A stretch of DNA of 64,000 bases, taken from Treponema pedis (GTDB lineage: Bacteria > Spirochaetota > Spirochaetia > Treponematales > Treponemataceae). Positions 8,390 through 17,031 of the stretch are shown here, piece after piece. Numbering within the stretch: the first letter of the stretch is position 1; every line of letters begins with the position of its first letter. Below the pieces are notes generated by a model that was given only the letters and a program-made list of their open reading frames with translations, was not told the DNA's origin and searched no databases. The stretch spans positions 868,001 through 932,000 of the forward strand of contig NZ_CP045670.1 in NCBI RefSeq assembly GCF_017161325.1, given 5' to 3'. Made by a program: the position numbers and the translations under genes.

Positions 8390-8430
8390 GAGGGAAGAAA
8401 ACTTTTATCCTGAAAAAAATATCTTCCCTC
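8390..8430. repeat. inverted repeat next to the nifJ stop
   Basis: GAGGGAAGA (8390-8398) pairs with TCTTCCCTC (8422-8430), with an A/T-rich 23-base loop. It begins 10 bases beyond the nifJ stop on the minus strand. Possibly a 3' end stabiliser; no T-run, so a terminator role is weak. Confidence 0.4.
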
Positions 8431-8440
8431 TCCATAACTC

Positions 8441-11400
8441 TTAGAAAGGTCTATCGGCCAAGTATTTATATTCTTGCCATCGCCTCTTTGCTCTTGCAAC
8501 AGCCTTATCCAAGAGCATTTGTGCACGGGCCGGGTCCGCATTCTTTAAGGTTTTAAAGCGTACTTCTTTATAAATAAAGTCCGCAATATTAAAGTCCGGT
8601 TCCTTGCTGTCAAGTTGGAACGGATTTTTACCCTGTTCTGCAAGACGCGGGTCAAAGCGGTATAAGGGCCAAAGTCCGCAGGTTACTACTTCTTTTTGGT
8701 TTGTCATACCGTTTGTCATATTGATTCCGTGGTTAATACAATGGCTGTATGCAATGATGATTGAAGGTCCGTCATAGCTTTCGGCTTCGCGGAAAGCCTT
8801 AATAACCTGACTCATATTTGCTCCCATTGAAATATGGGCAACATATACATAGCCGTAACTCATAGCCATCATACCGAGGTCTTTTTTACCTATTTCCTTA
8901 CCGGAAGCCGCAAATTTTGCAACGGCTCCGATGGGGGTTGCCTTCGACATTTGTCCGCCCGTATTGGAGTAAACTTCCGTGTCCATAACAAGAACATTGA
9001 TGTTTTTTCCTGAAGCGAGTACATGGTCAAGACCGCCGTAACCTATATCATAAGCCCAGCCGTCGCCGCCCAAAATCCAAATGGAGCGCTTAATAAAGTG
9101 GTCGGTTAAAGAATTAAGCTCTTTTACAAGCTCGTCATTCGATTTGGCCAATTCTTTTTTAAGTTCCGCAACATAGCTTCTTTGGTCTTCAATAGCGTTA
9201 TCGTCTTCTTGAGTATTTGCCAAAATCTTATCGATTATGTTTGCGGCAATGCCTTTTTCTTTTACCTTAACGGCAACTTCGCGTGCATACACTGCGAGCT
9301 TATCGCTTGTAAGCCTCATACCGTAACCGAATTCGGCCGCATCTTCAAACAGGGAGTTGGACCATGCAGGACCTCTTCCGTCGGCACGTTTTGCATAAGG
9401 TGTTGTAGGTAAGTTTCCTCCGTAAATTGAAGAACAGCCCGTTGCATTTGCAATAACGGTTCTGTCTCCGAATAATTGCGAAAGAAGTCTTACATACGGA
9501 GTTTCGCCGCAGCCCGCACAGGCACCGGAGAATTCGAAAAGCGGTTTTCTCATACAAATTCCCTTAGGCGTGCTTAAATTAAGATTCTTTGTATCCGGGT
9601 CCGGAATAGTATTAAAGAAGAAATCCCAATTTTCAACCTCCGCTTTTCGGTTTTCTACGAAGTTTTCCATATTGATTGCTTTAATTTCGGGATTTTCTTT
9701 CGACTTTGCAGGACACTGCTTAACGCAAAGTCCGCAGCCCGTACAATCTTCAGGTGAAACCTGAATGGTAAAGTGCGAATTTTCGAATTCCTTGCCCTTA
9801 TATGCGCAAGATTTAAATGAGGCGGGAGCGGTTTTAAGAAGAGAAGAATCGTAAGCCTTCATTCTTATTGCAGCGTGTGGACAAACCATTGTACACTGAC
9901 CGCATTGAATACAAATTTCGCTTTTCCAAATCGGAATATTCTCCGCAATACCGCGTTTTTCGTATTGAGTGGTTGCGGTCGGGAACGTTCCGTCTTCGGG
10001 GAGCTCGCTTACTCTTAACTCATCACCTTTTTGAACGGCAATTTTTCCGAGAACTTTTTGAACGAATTCGGGGGCATTGCTTGTAATTGCAGGGTGCATT
10101 TTAAGAGTGCTTGAAACGGTTTTCGGATAATTAACTTCTTCAACTCCGGCAAGGGCCATATCGATTGTCGTAATATTTTTTTGAACGATTTCAGGTCCTT
10201 TTTTGCCGTAAGATTTTTCGATAAATTTTTTAATCAATCCTACCGCTTCCGCTTCGGGCAAGATACCGAAAATCTTAAAGAAGGCGGTTTGCATAACAAC
10301 ATTTATGCGGGTACCCATTCCGGCTTTTTCCGCAATTTTGATAGCGTCGATTACATAAAATTTAGCCTGTTTGTCTATAATTTGCTTTTGAACTTCCGCA
10401 GGAATTTTATCCCAAATTTCATCTTTTCCGTAAGGAGCGTTTAAAAGAAAGGTTCCTCCGGTTTTTAAAGTGCTCAGCATATCATAAGTTTCAATATAAC
10501 TGAATTTATGGCAGGCAACGAAGTCGGCATTGGTAATTAAATAAGGCTTTCGGATTGCGTGTTTTCCGAAGCGCAAGTGTGAAATTGTAAAGCCTCCGGA
10601 TTTTTTACTGTCGTAAGCAAAATAGGCTTGAGCCTTATTATCCGTAGCTTCACCGATAATTTTTATCGAGTTTTTATTTGCACCTACGGTACCGTCCGAC
10701 CCCAAACCGAAGAACATAGCTTGGTGCATATCTTTATCTTCAAGTTTAAATGACGGGTCGTATTTTATGCTGGTGTTTGTAACATCGTCTTCAATACCTA
10801 CGGAGAAATTATTTTTCTTTTCGCCTGTCAGATTATCGAATATACCCTTAACCATTGCAGGGGTGAATTCCTTTGAGCCCAATCCGAAACGTCCGCCGAG
10901 AATTACGGGGTAATTTGTAAACGGACATTTTTTTGCAGCTTGCATTTCGCCGATGGCGGTGCGTACGTCTTCATAAAGGGGTTCCCCGAGGGCTCCAGCT
11001 TCTTTACAGCGGTCAAGAACGGCAATTCCCTTAACCGTTGCAGGAATTGCTTTTACAAAATGCTCCGCACTGAAGGGGCGGTAAAGTCTTACCTTTAAGA
11101 CACCGAATTTTCCGCCTTTGGAATTAAGTTCATCAACGGTTTCTTCCACGGTTTCCGCACCGGAACCCATAAGAATTATAATATTTTCCGCGTCGGCGGC
11201 TCCGTGATAATCAAATAAATGATATTGTCTTCCCGTTAATTTTGCATACTTATCCATTGTTTTTTTAACAATTTCCGGTGTTGCAAGGTAGTATTTGTTT
11301 ACTGCTTCGCGTCCCTGAAAGTAAATATCCGGGTTTTGAGCTGTTCCTCTAAGTTCGGGGTTTTCAGGTGTAAGACCTCTTTTTCTGTGTGCGCGTACAA

Positions 11401-12001
11401 GCTCATCGCTTATCATTTCGCGCATTATGTCGTAAGAAACCTCTTCAATTTTTTGAATTTCATGGCTTGTTCTGAAACCGTCAAAAAAGTGAAGAAACGG
11501 AACGCGAGATTCCAAAGTTGCGGCATGCGAAATAACGGCTAAATCCATAACTTCCTGTACGGAATTGGAAGCCAGCATTGCCCAGCCCGTTTGGCGGCAA
11601 GCCATAACGTCTTGATGGTCTCCGAAAATTGAAAGAGCGCTGCAAGCTACGGCTCTGGCTGCAATGTGAAAAACGGTGCTGGTTAATTCACCTGCAATTT
11701 TGTACATATTCGGAATCATCAAGAGAAGCCCCTGTGATGCGGTAAATGTAGAAGATAAGGCACCCGTCGTCAAAGCGCCATGCACTGCACCCGCAGCACC
11801 CGCTTCCGATTGTAACTCTACAACATCGGGAACAGTTCCCCAAATGTTTTCTCTGCCGCGTGCCGAATACTCATCGGCTACTTCTCCCATAGGACTTGAC
11901 GGCGTAATCGGGTAGATGGCAATAACCTCGCTTAAAGCGTGGGCAACATGACCTGCGGCTGTATTACCGTCGATCATGACAAGTTTTTTTTCTAGGCTCA
12001 T
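8441..12001 (-). CDS. nifJ: pyruvate:ferredoxin (flavodoxin) oxidoreductase
   Basis: 1186 residues, the single-chain form. It oxidises pyruvate with CoA to acetyl-CoA and CO2, passing electrons to ferredoxin or flavodoxin, in the cytoplasm. Order: pyrimidine-binding domain with the IYPITPSSPMGE segment near the N-terminus; gamma domain; two 4Fe-4S motifs CIQCGQCTMVCPHA (about 687) and CTGCGLCVKQCP (about 752); CAGCGETPY (about 827) for the proximal cluster; and the TPP-binding segment GDGWAYDIGYGG with SNTGGQMSKATP (about 977-1010). All cluster cysteines seen are intact. Ribosome-binding site AAGGAC precedes the ATG. Monocistronic. Confidence 0.98.
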   Translation of the reverse strand: MSLEKKLVMIDGNTAAGHVAHALSEVIAIYPITPSSPMGEVADEYSARGRENIWGTVPDVVELQSEAGAAGAVHGALTTGALSSTFTASQGLLLMIPNMYKIAGELTSTVFHIAARAVACSALSIFGDHQDVMACRQTGWAMLASNSVQEVMDLAVISHAATLESRVPFLHFFDGFRTSHEIQKIEEVSYDIMREMISDELVRAHRKRGLTPENPELRGTAQNPDIYFQGREAVNKYYLATPEIVKKTMDKYAKLTGRQYHLFDYHGAADAENIIILMGSGAETVEETVDELNSKGGKFGVLKVRLYRPFSAEHFVKAIPATVKGIAVLDRCKEAGALGEPLYEDVRTAIGEMQAAKKCPFTNYPVILGGRFGLGSKEFTPAMVKGIFDNLTGEKKNNFSVGIEDDVTNTSIKYDPSFKLEDKDMHQAMFFGLGSDGTVGANKNSIKIIGEATDNKAQAYFAYDSKKSGGFTISHLRFGKHAIRKPYLITNADFVACHKFSYIETYDMLSTLKTGGTFLLNAPYGKDEIWDKIPAEVQKQIIDKQAKFYVIDAIKIAEKAGMGTRINVVMQTAFFKIFGILPEAEAVGLIKKFIEKSYGKKGPEIVQKNITTIDMALAGVEEVNYPKTVSSTLKMHPAITSNAPEFVQKVLGKIAVQKGDELRVSELPEDGTFPTATTQYEKRGIAENIPIWKSEICIQCGQCTMVCPHAAIRMKAYDSSLLKTAPASFKSCAYKGKEFENSHFTIQVSPEDCTGCGLCVKQCPAKSKENPEIKAINMENFVENRKAEVENWDFFFNTIPDPDTKNLNLSTPKGICMRKPLFEFSGACAGCGETPYVRLLSQLFGDRTVIANATGCSSIYGGNLPTTPYAKRADGRGPAWSNSLFEDAAEFGYGMRLTSDKLAVYAREVAVKVKEKGIAANIIDKILANTQEDDNAIEDQRSYVAELKKELAKSNDELVKELNSLTDHFIKRSIWILGGDGWAYDIGYGGLDHVLASGKNINVLVMDTEVYSNTGGQMSKATPIGAVAKFAASGKEIGKKDLGMMAMSYGYVYVAHISMGANMSQVIKAFREAESYDGPSIIIAYSHCINHGINMTNGMTNQKEVVTCGLWPLYRFDPRLAEQGKNPFQLDSKEPDFNIADFIYKEVRFKTLKNADPARAQMLLDKAVARAKRRWQEYKYLADRPF

Positions 12002-12043
12002 AAAAACCGTCCTTATATAAAAGTATTAGGATTATTTAAATCA

Positions 12044-12071
12044 ATTATATTTGTAGAAAAAATGTGTGAAA
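12044..12071 (-). promoter_or_regulatory. candidate nifJ promoter
   Basis: On the minus strand TTTCAC (12071-12066), 16 bases, TATAAT (12049-12044), about 43 bases before the nifJ ATG. The -10 box is perfect, the -35 box weak. Confidence 0.45.
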
Positions 12072-12326
12072 CGCATACTGCAGACTATAACGGAAATAAA
12101 CAGTCCCGACTGTAAGAATATCATAAATTTTATATTTTTTCAAGACTTGGTTTTCGATTTTATTGTAAATATAAATTTTATTTTATAAATAAAATTTTAA
12201 TCTTTCGGCTGTAAAAAGAATAGAAGAATTTACCGCCGACCGGTAATACAAGCTGAAACACGAAGGAGCTGTTTATTTATAAAGAGTATAGTTAGTCCTT
12301 GTCAAATAGGACGAAATTTCAAAATT

Positions 12327-12358
12327 CCCCCTATTTGTTTGTAGGTTCAAATAGGGGG
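12327..12358 (-). terminator. terminator of the ABC exporter operon
   Basis: Stem CCCCCTATTTG (12327-12337) with CAAATAGGGGG (12348-12358), 10-base loop, 52 bases beyond the stop of the downstream ABC gene; on the minus strand it is followed by AATTTTG. The remainder of 12002-12410 holds an A/T-only palindrome near 12175-12200 and no gene that I can support. Confidence 0.6.
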
Positions 12359-12410
12359 GGTATTTAAATTATGATGGGCAAGTTAAAAACTGTAAATTCC
12401 AAAAATATAT

Positions 12411-14027
12411 TTACTTTGCCGCTTTTATTCTTTCCGCTATGCCGTCTTTGCCGATTTCCTTAAGACTTCCGTCCTGTCTTGCAACGAATAAAATTTTTTT
12501 AAAGCGTTTTGCAGTTGAAATATTATTTGTAACAGCAGCGATTGCGGATTTTTTAACAAAAATTAAATTAAGCATTAAGTCTTCTATTTCCGTATTGACA
12601 TTACGGGAAAATTCGTCTAAAAGCAAGACGGGACAATCGGAGGTCAAAAGCAATATTCTCGCTAAAGCAATTCTGCTGCGCTCCCCGTCCGATACGGTTA
12701 AGTTGTTCATATCCATAACAGTATCCAAGCCGTCAGGCAATGTATCTACAAAATGTGCCAATTTAAGCACATTCAGCATTTGCATTATGTCAGCATCGGG
12801 AACGGACTTGTCGAATACAAGATTATCGCGTAAGGAGATATTAAAAATATGCGGATGACTCCAAAGACAAGGAATTGTATTTGCACCTAAGGTTTTCAAA
12901 TTATATGTAAGCGATCCTGAAAACTCCGCTTCGTTCATTGTAAGGAGGCGTAATAAACTTGTTTTTCCGGAACCGTTTTGTCCTACAACGGCAATTTGCT
13001 CGCCCTCATGGAGTGTAAAATCGATATTGTTTAATATAGGTTTGCCGTTTTTAAGCAGCGAAATATTTTTTGCATTAATCAAAGCTGCATCGTTATGAAT
13101 GTTTTTCTTTGTATTATTTTCACATTCTTCAATATACTTAAAATATTTTTCCGCTATGGGAACCGAGCGTCTTATTTGCCTTGCCGCTAAAAAAACACTT
13201 GACATATTTTGATTAACCGACGAAATAATAAAGATTATGTATAAAAGATTTACTAAATTTACGCCGGGCAATGCAAAAACACAAAACAGGCTTATTATAA
13301 TAGGAATAAAGTAATTTTGTCCTTCAAAAAAAATGCTTTTTACAGCTTCCATCATTTTAATTTTATTTTCAATTTTGAGAAGCTTTTCATCTTTTTGTAA
13401 AATAGATTTTTTACACTCCGATTTAACCGAGTTATTTAATGTTAAAAAAATTGATTGAAAGGTCGTTTTAATAATACCGCCGTAGCTTATGCTTTCATCG
13501 TCAAGTAAACCGTATGTTTCGTTTATTCGTTTATCCAAATAAGTAACTACGATATTAGTCGATATAATTATTGTTAATAAAATAACGGGAAGAAATAAGG
13601 ATATGGAGAATAAAAAGCCGTTAAGAATAATAACATTAAAACAAGAAGCCAGAAAGCGAAAACAAAAAGGAATAAGAATGTTAATATCTTGAGTATAGGA
13701 CATTATATAAAAACCTTCTTCTTCCAATTTACGGTTACTGTTTACCAAGCTGTGATGAAAGGAGTTTTTCATCATAGGCGGTAATGCGCAATAAGTAATG
13801 GAATTATTTAATATCAGTTCATAAACGGTTTGTAGTATAGTATATACGATAACGGATATTGACATAGCTAAAAGAGATGCAAAAGAAAGATGATTCAATA
13901 TTCTGTTAAGGCCTTCTTTTCCTAAAACAAGAAATATAGAATTGCACGCATTTAGAACAAGTAAAAAAATAATAGGTAAAGTCAAACCCTTATAGAATTT
14001 TTTATATAAAGTATAAACGGTTTTCAC
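12411..14027 (-). CDS. ABC exporter subunit, permease-ATPase fusion (degenerate H-loop)
   Basis: 538 residues: an exporter-type membrane domain of about six segments (residues 15-300), then an ATPase domain. Walker A is VGQNGSGKTSLL (about 350), the signature is TVSDGERSRIALAR and Walker B is PVLLLDEFSRN with the catalytic Glu. The D-loop is unusual (RNVN) and the H-loop histidine is replaced by Asn (AVTNN), so this subunit probably contributes one weak ATP site. It overlaps the upstream ABC gene by 4 bases, pointing to coupled translation and a heterodimer. Substrate unknown; half-size exporters move peptides, lipids or drugs outward. No peptidase C39 domain. Confidence 0.88.
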   Translation of the reverse strand: MKTVYTLYKKFYKGLTLPIIFLLVLNACNSIFLVLGKEGLNRILNHLSFASLLAMSISVIVYTILQTVYELILNNSITYCALPPMMKNSFHHSLVNSNRKLEEEGFYIMSYTQDINILIPFCFRFLASCFNVIILNGFLFSISLFLPVILLTIIISTNIVVTYLDKRINETYGLLDDESISYGGIIKTTFQSIFLTLNNSVKSECKKSILQKDEKLLKIENKIKMMEAVKSIFFEGQNYFIPIIISLFCVFALPGVNLVNLLYIIFIISSVNQNMSSVFLAARQIRRSVPIAEKYFKYIEECENNTKKNIHNDAALINAKNISLLKNGKPILNNIDFTLHEGEQIAVVGQNGSGKTSLLRLLTMNEAEFSGSLTYNLKTLGANTIPCLWSHPHIFNISLRDNLVFDKSVPDADIMQMLNVLKLAHFVDTLPDGLDTVMDMNNLTVSDGERSRIALARILLLTSDCPVLLLDEFSRNVNTEIEDLMLNLIFVKKSAIAAVTNNISTAKRFKKILFVARQDGSLKEIGKDGIAERIKAAK

Positions 14028-15709
14028 AGCACAGCTCCTTTTTGTATATCGGTATACATTGAATCGTAAAAGTCTTTTATAGGCGGGTTCGTTAAAGCAT
14101 ATTTTGCTTTTATATCGACGTGAATATTTCCGGATTTAAAATAAAGCACCCGCTCGAAGTATTGCACATGTTCTTTTTTATGAGAAATCATAATTACGGT
14201 ACTATCCGTCGACATGAGATATTTCAAAAAACATTCCTCAACTGCGACATCCAGAGAACTGAAAGTTTCATCAAGAAAAAATATATGGGGCTTTTTAATA
14301 AGCTCCCTTAAAAGCGAAACCGTAACGACTTCCCCGTCGGATAAGGTATCGGGATCAAGCTGTTTGTCAAGGTCATATAAAAACGGAATAAATTCCGCAA
14401 CACCTACAGCATGAATAAAAGACTTTAAGGAGTCATCGCTTATTATTTCAGAAACATTTAAAAGAAGGTTGTATCTCAATGTGCCGGGTAAAACCAATCC
14501 TTTTAAATCAAGGAAAGAAGTATTTTGCAAAAAAGTTTTATTATCGAATTCTCTTACTTCCATACTGCCGTAGTTTACTTGCCCGCTTTGTTGATAGTCT
14601 ATACCCATAAGACAGTTTAAAAATACCGATTTCCCCGAGCCGGAATCTCCTATAATTAAAACTTTTTCACACTTTTTAATACTTACATTGATGTCATTAA
14701 GAAGATATTGATTGCGTAAGTTTACGAATAATGAATTAACATTGATATCATCATGAATAAATAAAGAATTTCCTCTTTCGGTTTCTTTGCTTTGTAAAAC
14801 CTCTTCAATGGGTTCAATCATTGTCTTTAAATTTTTGACATGTTCAAATATAGAAATCGCACTCAACGGATTAGGCAATAAAATAAAAAGCATATAAAAA
14901 GGCATTATCGCATTACCTACGCTCTTATCTTTAAAAAGAAATAAGGCAATTAGAAGCGACATAAGAGGCAGTACTTTTTGAATAATAAGCTCTAAATTCT
15001 TACGCGTTATCGCCAAACCTTCCTTTTTTTTAAAACAATCTTTACAAAGTTTATCCATTTTTGAAAAAATACGTTGCTCAAAATATTTATGCGAGTTTAC
15101 GGAACGAATATCCAATCGTCCTGAAACGGAGTCTCCAAGATCCTTGTATAATGAGGGGGCCAATTTTATGCGCAGCTTATCTATGCTTCGAACACGGCGT
15201 AAAAATAATCTGTCTACTAAAAAGAAGATAATCAATAAACCGAGGGATAATACCGACAGCATTGCACTTACATAAAAAAGTTTTATAAAAATCAAAACGC
15301 AAATTACGGCGTTAAAAGAAATCGTATATATTTTTAAAACGTCGTTTATAAAAAATGCGGGATAACTTTGTAACGAGTCTAAAACTTGCGCATAGTTTAC
15401 ATCATAATAGTACGAAAACGGAAGGCTTAAATATTTTTCTACCATATCCTTTTTTATCTGCAATTTTCTGCACCCGAACCGGATAACGGCAAAGCGCGCA
15501 AGTATATTTATAAGCAAAAGAGTAATGATTACGACAAGAGTTTCTACGAGAGGTTTTACGCGGATTGTTTTAAGGTTTAATAAATTTTCTTGAAATTCAA
15601 ATAAGCGCGTGGAATATAAATCTAAAAGAATATATTGAGCTCCGAGTAAAACAAGAAAAACAAAAAACATGTAAAAAGAAAAAACTTTTAACTTTGACTT
15701 ATTTGACAT
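14024..15709 (-). CDS. ABC exporter subunit, permease-ATPase fusion
   Basis: 561 residues: membrane domain with about six segments (residues 8-295), ATPase domain with Walker A IGDSGSGKSVFL (about 353), signature TLSDGEVVTVSLLREL, Walker B PHIFFLDETFSSLDVA and H-loop MISHKKEH, all catalytic residues present. It is the catalytically complete partner of the overlapping downstream subunit. Signature motifs of both subunits read LSDGE or VSDGE rather than LSGGQ. The start has an excellent ribosome-binding site (AAGGAGG, 5 bases before ATG). A hairpin and a possible small ORF precede it, and a decayed ABC ATPase lies on the opposite strand 0.5 kb away. Both subunits are A/T-rich relative to neighbours, as often seen in accessory exporters. 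Confidence 0.88.
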   Translation of the reverse strand: MSNKSKLKVFSFYMFFVFLVLLGAQYILLDLYSTRLFEFQENLLNLKTIRVKPLVETLVVIITLLLINILARFAVIRFGCRKLQIKKDMVEKYLSLPFSYYYDVNYAQVLDSLQSYPAFFINDVLKIYTISFNAVICVLIFIKLFYVSAMLSVLSLGLLIIFFLVDRLFLRRVRSIDKLRIKLAPSLYKDLGDSVSGRLDIRSVNSHKYFEQRIFSKMDKLCKDCFKKKEGLAITRKNLELIIQKVLPLMSLLIALFLFKDKSVGNAIMPFYMLFILLPNPLSAISIFEHVKNLKTMIEPIEEVLQSKETERGNSLFIHDDINVNSLFVNLRNQYLLNDINVSIKKCEKVLIIGDSGSGKSVFLNCLMGIDYQQSGQVNYGSMEVREFDNKTFLQNTSFLDLKGLVLPGTLRYNLLLNVSEIISDDSLKSFIHAVGVAEFIPFLYDLDKQLDPDTLSDGEVVTVSLLRELIKKPHIFFLDETFSSLDVAVEECFLKYLMSTDSTVIMISHKKEHVQYFERVLYFKSGNIHVDIKAKYALTNPPIKDFYDSMYTDIQKGAVL

Positions 15710-15723
15710 AAAAACCTCCTTAT

Positions 15724-15771
15724 AAAATAAACAACCGCAAGATTTTTTTTAAATCGAGGATTGTTTATTTT
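15724..15771 (-). promoter_or_regulatory. nested hairpin just before the ABC exporter operon
   Basis: AAAATAAACAA (15724-15734) pairs perfectly with TTGTTTATTTT (15761-15771); inside the loop GATTT (15741-15745) pairs with AAATC (15751-15755). The structure ends just before the AAGGAGG of the exporter start, so it could control translation or partially terminate transcription. Confidence 0.5.
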
Positions 15772-15862
15772 TCGCATTTTTGCAAGCAAAGCTGAAAAAT
15801 GCATACAATATGCAAGTTTGCAAAGTAACCTCGGCAGCATTTTTAGACAATGCCATCTGCAT
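15749..15862 (-). CDS. possible 37-residue peptide upstream of the ABC exporter
   Basis: An open frame from ATG 15862 to TAA 15749 encodes a 37-residue peptide starting MQMALSKNAAEV, with a hydrophobic centre (CILYAFFSFAC, two Cys nine residues apart) and a basic end (KNAKNKQ). It stops inside the hairpin that precedes the exporter genes, the usual place for an exported peptide's gene. There is no clear ribosome-binding site, no recognisable double-Gly leader and a second open frame overlaps it, so it may be chance. Confidence 0.22.
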   Translation of the reverse strand: MQMALSKNAAEVTLQTCILYAFFSFACKNAKNKQSSI

Positions 15863-16233
15863 TGGAAATTTTCCATTCTCCAAATCACAATTTGTTTATA
15901 TCTATATATTTAACATTATACCGTTTTTAAGACATTTTATCTATAGTTATAACCGTACTAACGGAATAATAGTGTTACAAAAAATAAGTCAATGTGGAAA
16001 GTATAAATAATGCGGGTAACAAAAATAATACCGCGCGGATCGGATTTTGCGTTAACAAAACTCAATCCGTGCAGCGATAAAATAAGGTCATTTTTGTACC
16101 TCAAAAAAATTACAAAATTGATTTATGCGGGCAAATACCTCTTATAATCTTACATTTAAATGTATATAATATAAATTAAAGAAGTATTTAAGTTGAAATT
16201 GGAAAAACGAAATTGTTGATTTTACTAATGGAA

Positions 16234-16795
16234 TTATTGCTTCAAATGTAAGTTTTATATATCCGAGAGCCAATAAGCTGTCGTACACGGCATAAATCTT
16301 ACAATAAAGCAGGGCGAAACAATTGAAATTGTAGCGGAGAACGGTTCAGGAAAATCTACATTGGTAAGGTTTATTGCCGGTTTATATACGCCCTGTTCCG
16401 GTACTGTTGAATTCGGCGTATAAAACACCGCGGAACATACGACCCGATAGTATTTTTAAAAACGTATCCGGTACATTTTAGAACTTTCGAGAGTATAAAA
16501 TTACTCTTGAAGAAAATGCAGCAATCAGCCGTACCGAAATTCCGCCCGATAAATAAAAATCTATAAAAGTCTTCAAAAAGCGAAATTTAATGGAAGTGCC
16601 GCCGCATTAAATACAATGTTTTATCCCGAAGTTGACGGTATCGGTTTATCAAAAGGATAATGAAATAGTTTAAGCTCGGTAAAATTTGCTTACCGTATTG
16701 TAGTTATGAATAACGGAAAAATAGAAGCTATAGGCACGAGTGAACAGTTAATTTCCCGCAAAGTACCGATATGTGGAAGGCTAAAGCCTAATGGT
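16234..16795 (+). pseudogene. decayed ABC transporter ATPase
   Basis: Pieces of one ABC ATPase in order but in several frames with stops: SNVSFIYPRANK (A-loop region), GINLTIKQGETIEIV then AENGSGKSTLVRFIAGLYTP (Walker A), GTVEFGV, TLEENAAISRTEIPPD, a trace of the signature (GIGLSKG) and RIVVMNNGKIEAIGTSEQLI (after the H-loop). Walker B is lost. At least four frame changes or stops are needed, so this is a true pseudogene and not a sequencing slip. The membrane domain is missing. The stretch 15863-16233 before it holds no gene that I can support. Confidence 0.8.
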
Positions 16796-16841
16796 ATAAA
16801 AACGGATCAGTTTAAATTCGCGGCATAAGCTCTTAAGCCCG

Positions 16842-16870
16842 TTGACATAAACTTGCATTTTTTATATACT
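16842..16870 (+). promoter_or_regulatory. pyrBI promoter
   Basis: TTGACA (16842-16847), 17 bases, TATACT (16865-16870): close to perfect sigma-70 consensus. Predicted transcription start near 16877, giving a leader of about 155 bases before pyrBI that carries the leader peptide and hairpin described next. Confidence 0.8.
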
Positions 16871-16905
16871 CTTTTTTAATATCGAATAAAATCGGAGGCA
16901 TAAAA

Positions 16906-16977
16906 ATGTTCACTTACCGTAAACCGCACATAAAATTTTTTTATAAACTTCCTTTATTTTTCGATTTTGTTTTTTAA
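16906..16977 (+). CDS. PyrL-like leader peptide
   Basis: A 23-residue ORF with its own strong ribosome-binding site (GGAGG, 7 bases before ATG). Its second half is Phe/Tyr/Leu-rich (KFFYKLPLFFDFVF), so the mRNA is very U-rich just before a terminator hairpin; the TAA stop overlaps the first bases of that hairpin. In E. coli, the pyrL leader before pyrBI works the same way: when UTP is low, RNA polymerase pauses in the U-rich leader, the translating ribosome closes up and blocks the terminator. The peptide itself is expected to have no function. Similarity is of architecture, not of amino-acid sequence. Confidence 0.75.
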   Translation: MFTYRKPHIKFFYKLPLFFDFVF

Positions 16978-17003
16978 CATCGGTTTTGCCGATGTTTTTT
17001 TTT
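16976..17003 (+). terminator. pyrBI attenuator (intrinsic terminator)
   Basis: AACATCGG (16976-16983), loop TTTTG, CCGATGTT (16989-16996), then an unbroken T-run to 17003. It ends 28 bases before the pyrBI ATG and starts inside the leader-peptide stop codon, so a ribosome at the end of the leader would prevent the hairpin from forming. Confidence 0.82.
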
Positions 17004-17031
17004 GCATTTTCGATTTTATCGGAGGTTAATT

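Noticed and set aside
15688-15876. 62-66 residue Cys-rich frame running into the ABC exporter start
   Set aside because: It overlaps the exporter ribosome-binding site and start codon, ends within the exporter gene and has no family resemblance; mentioned only as a competitor of the 37-codon frame.
16234-16795. Programmed frameshifting of an ABC gene
   Set aside because: Several independent stops and frame changes and loss of Walker B make this decay and not recoding.
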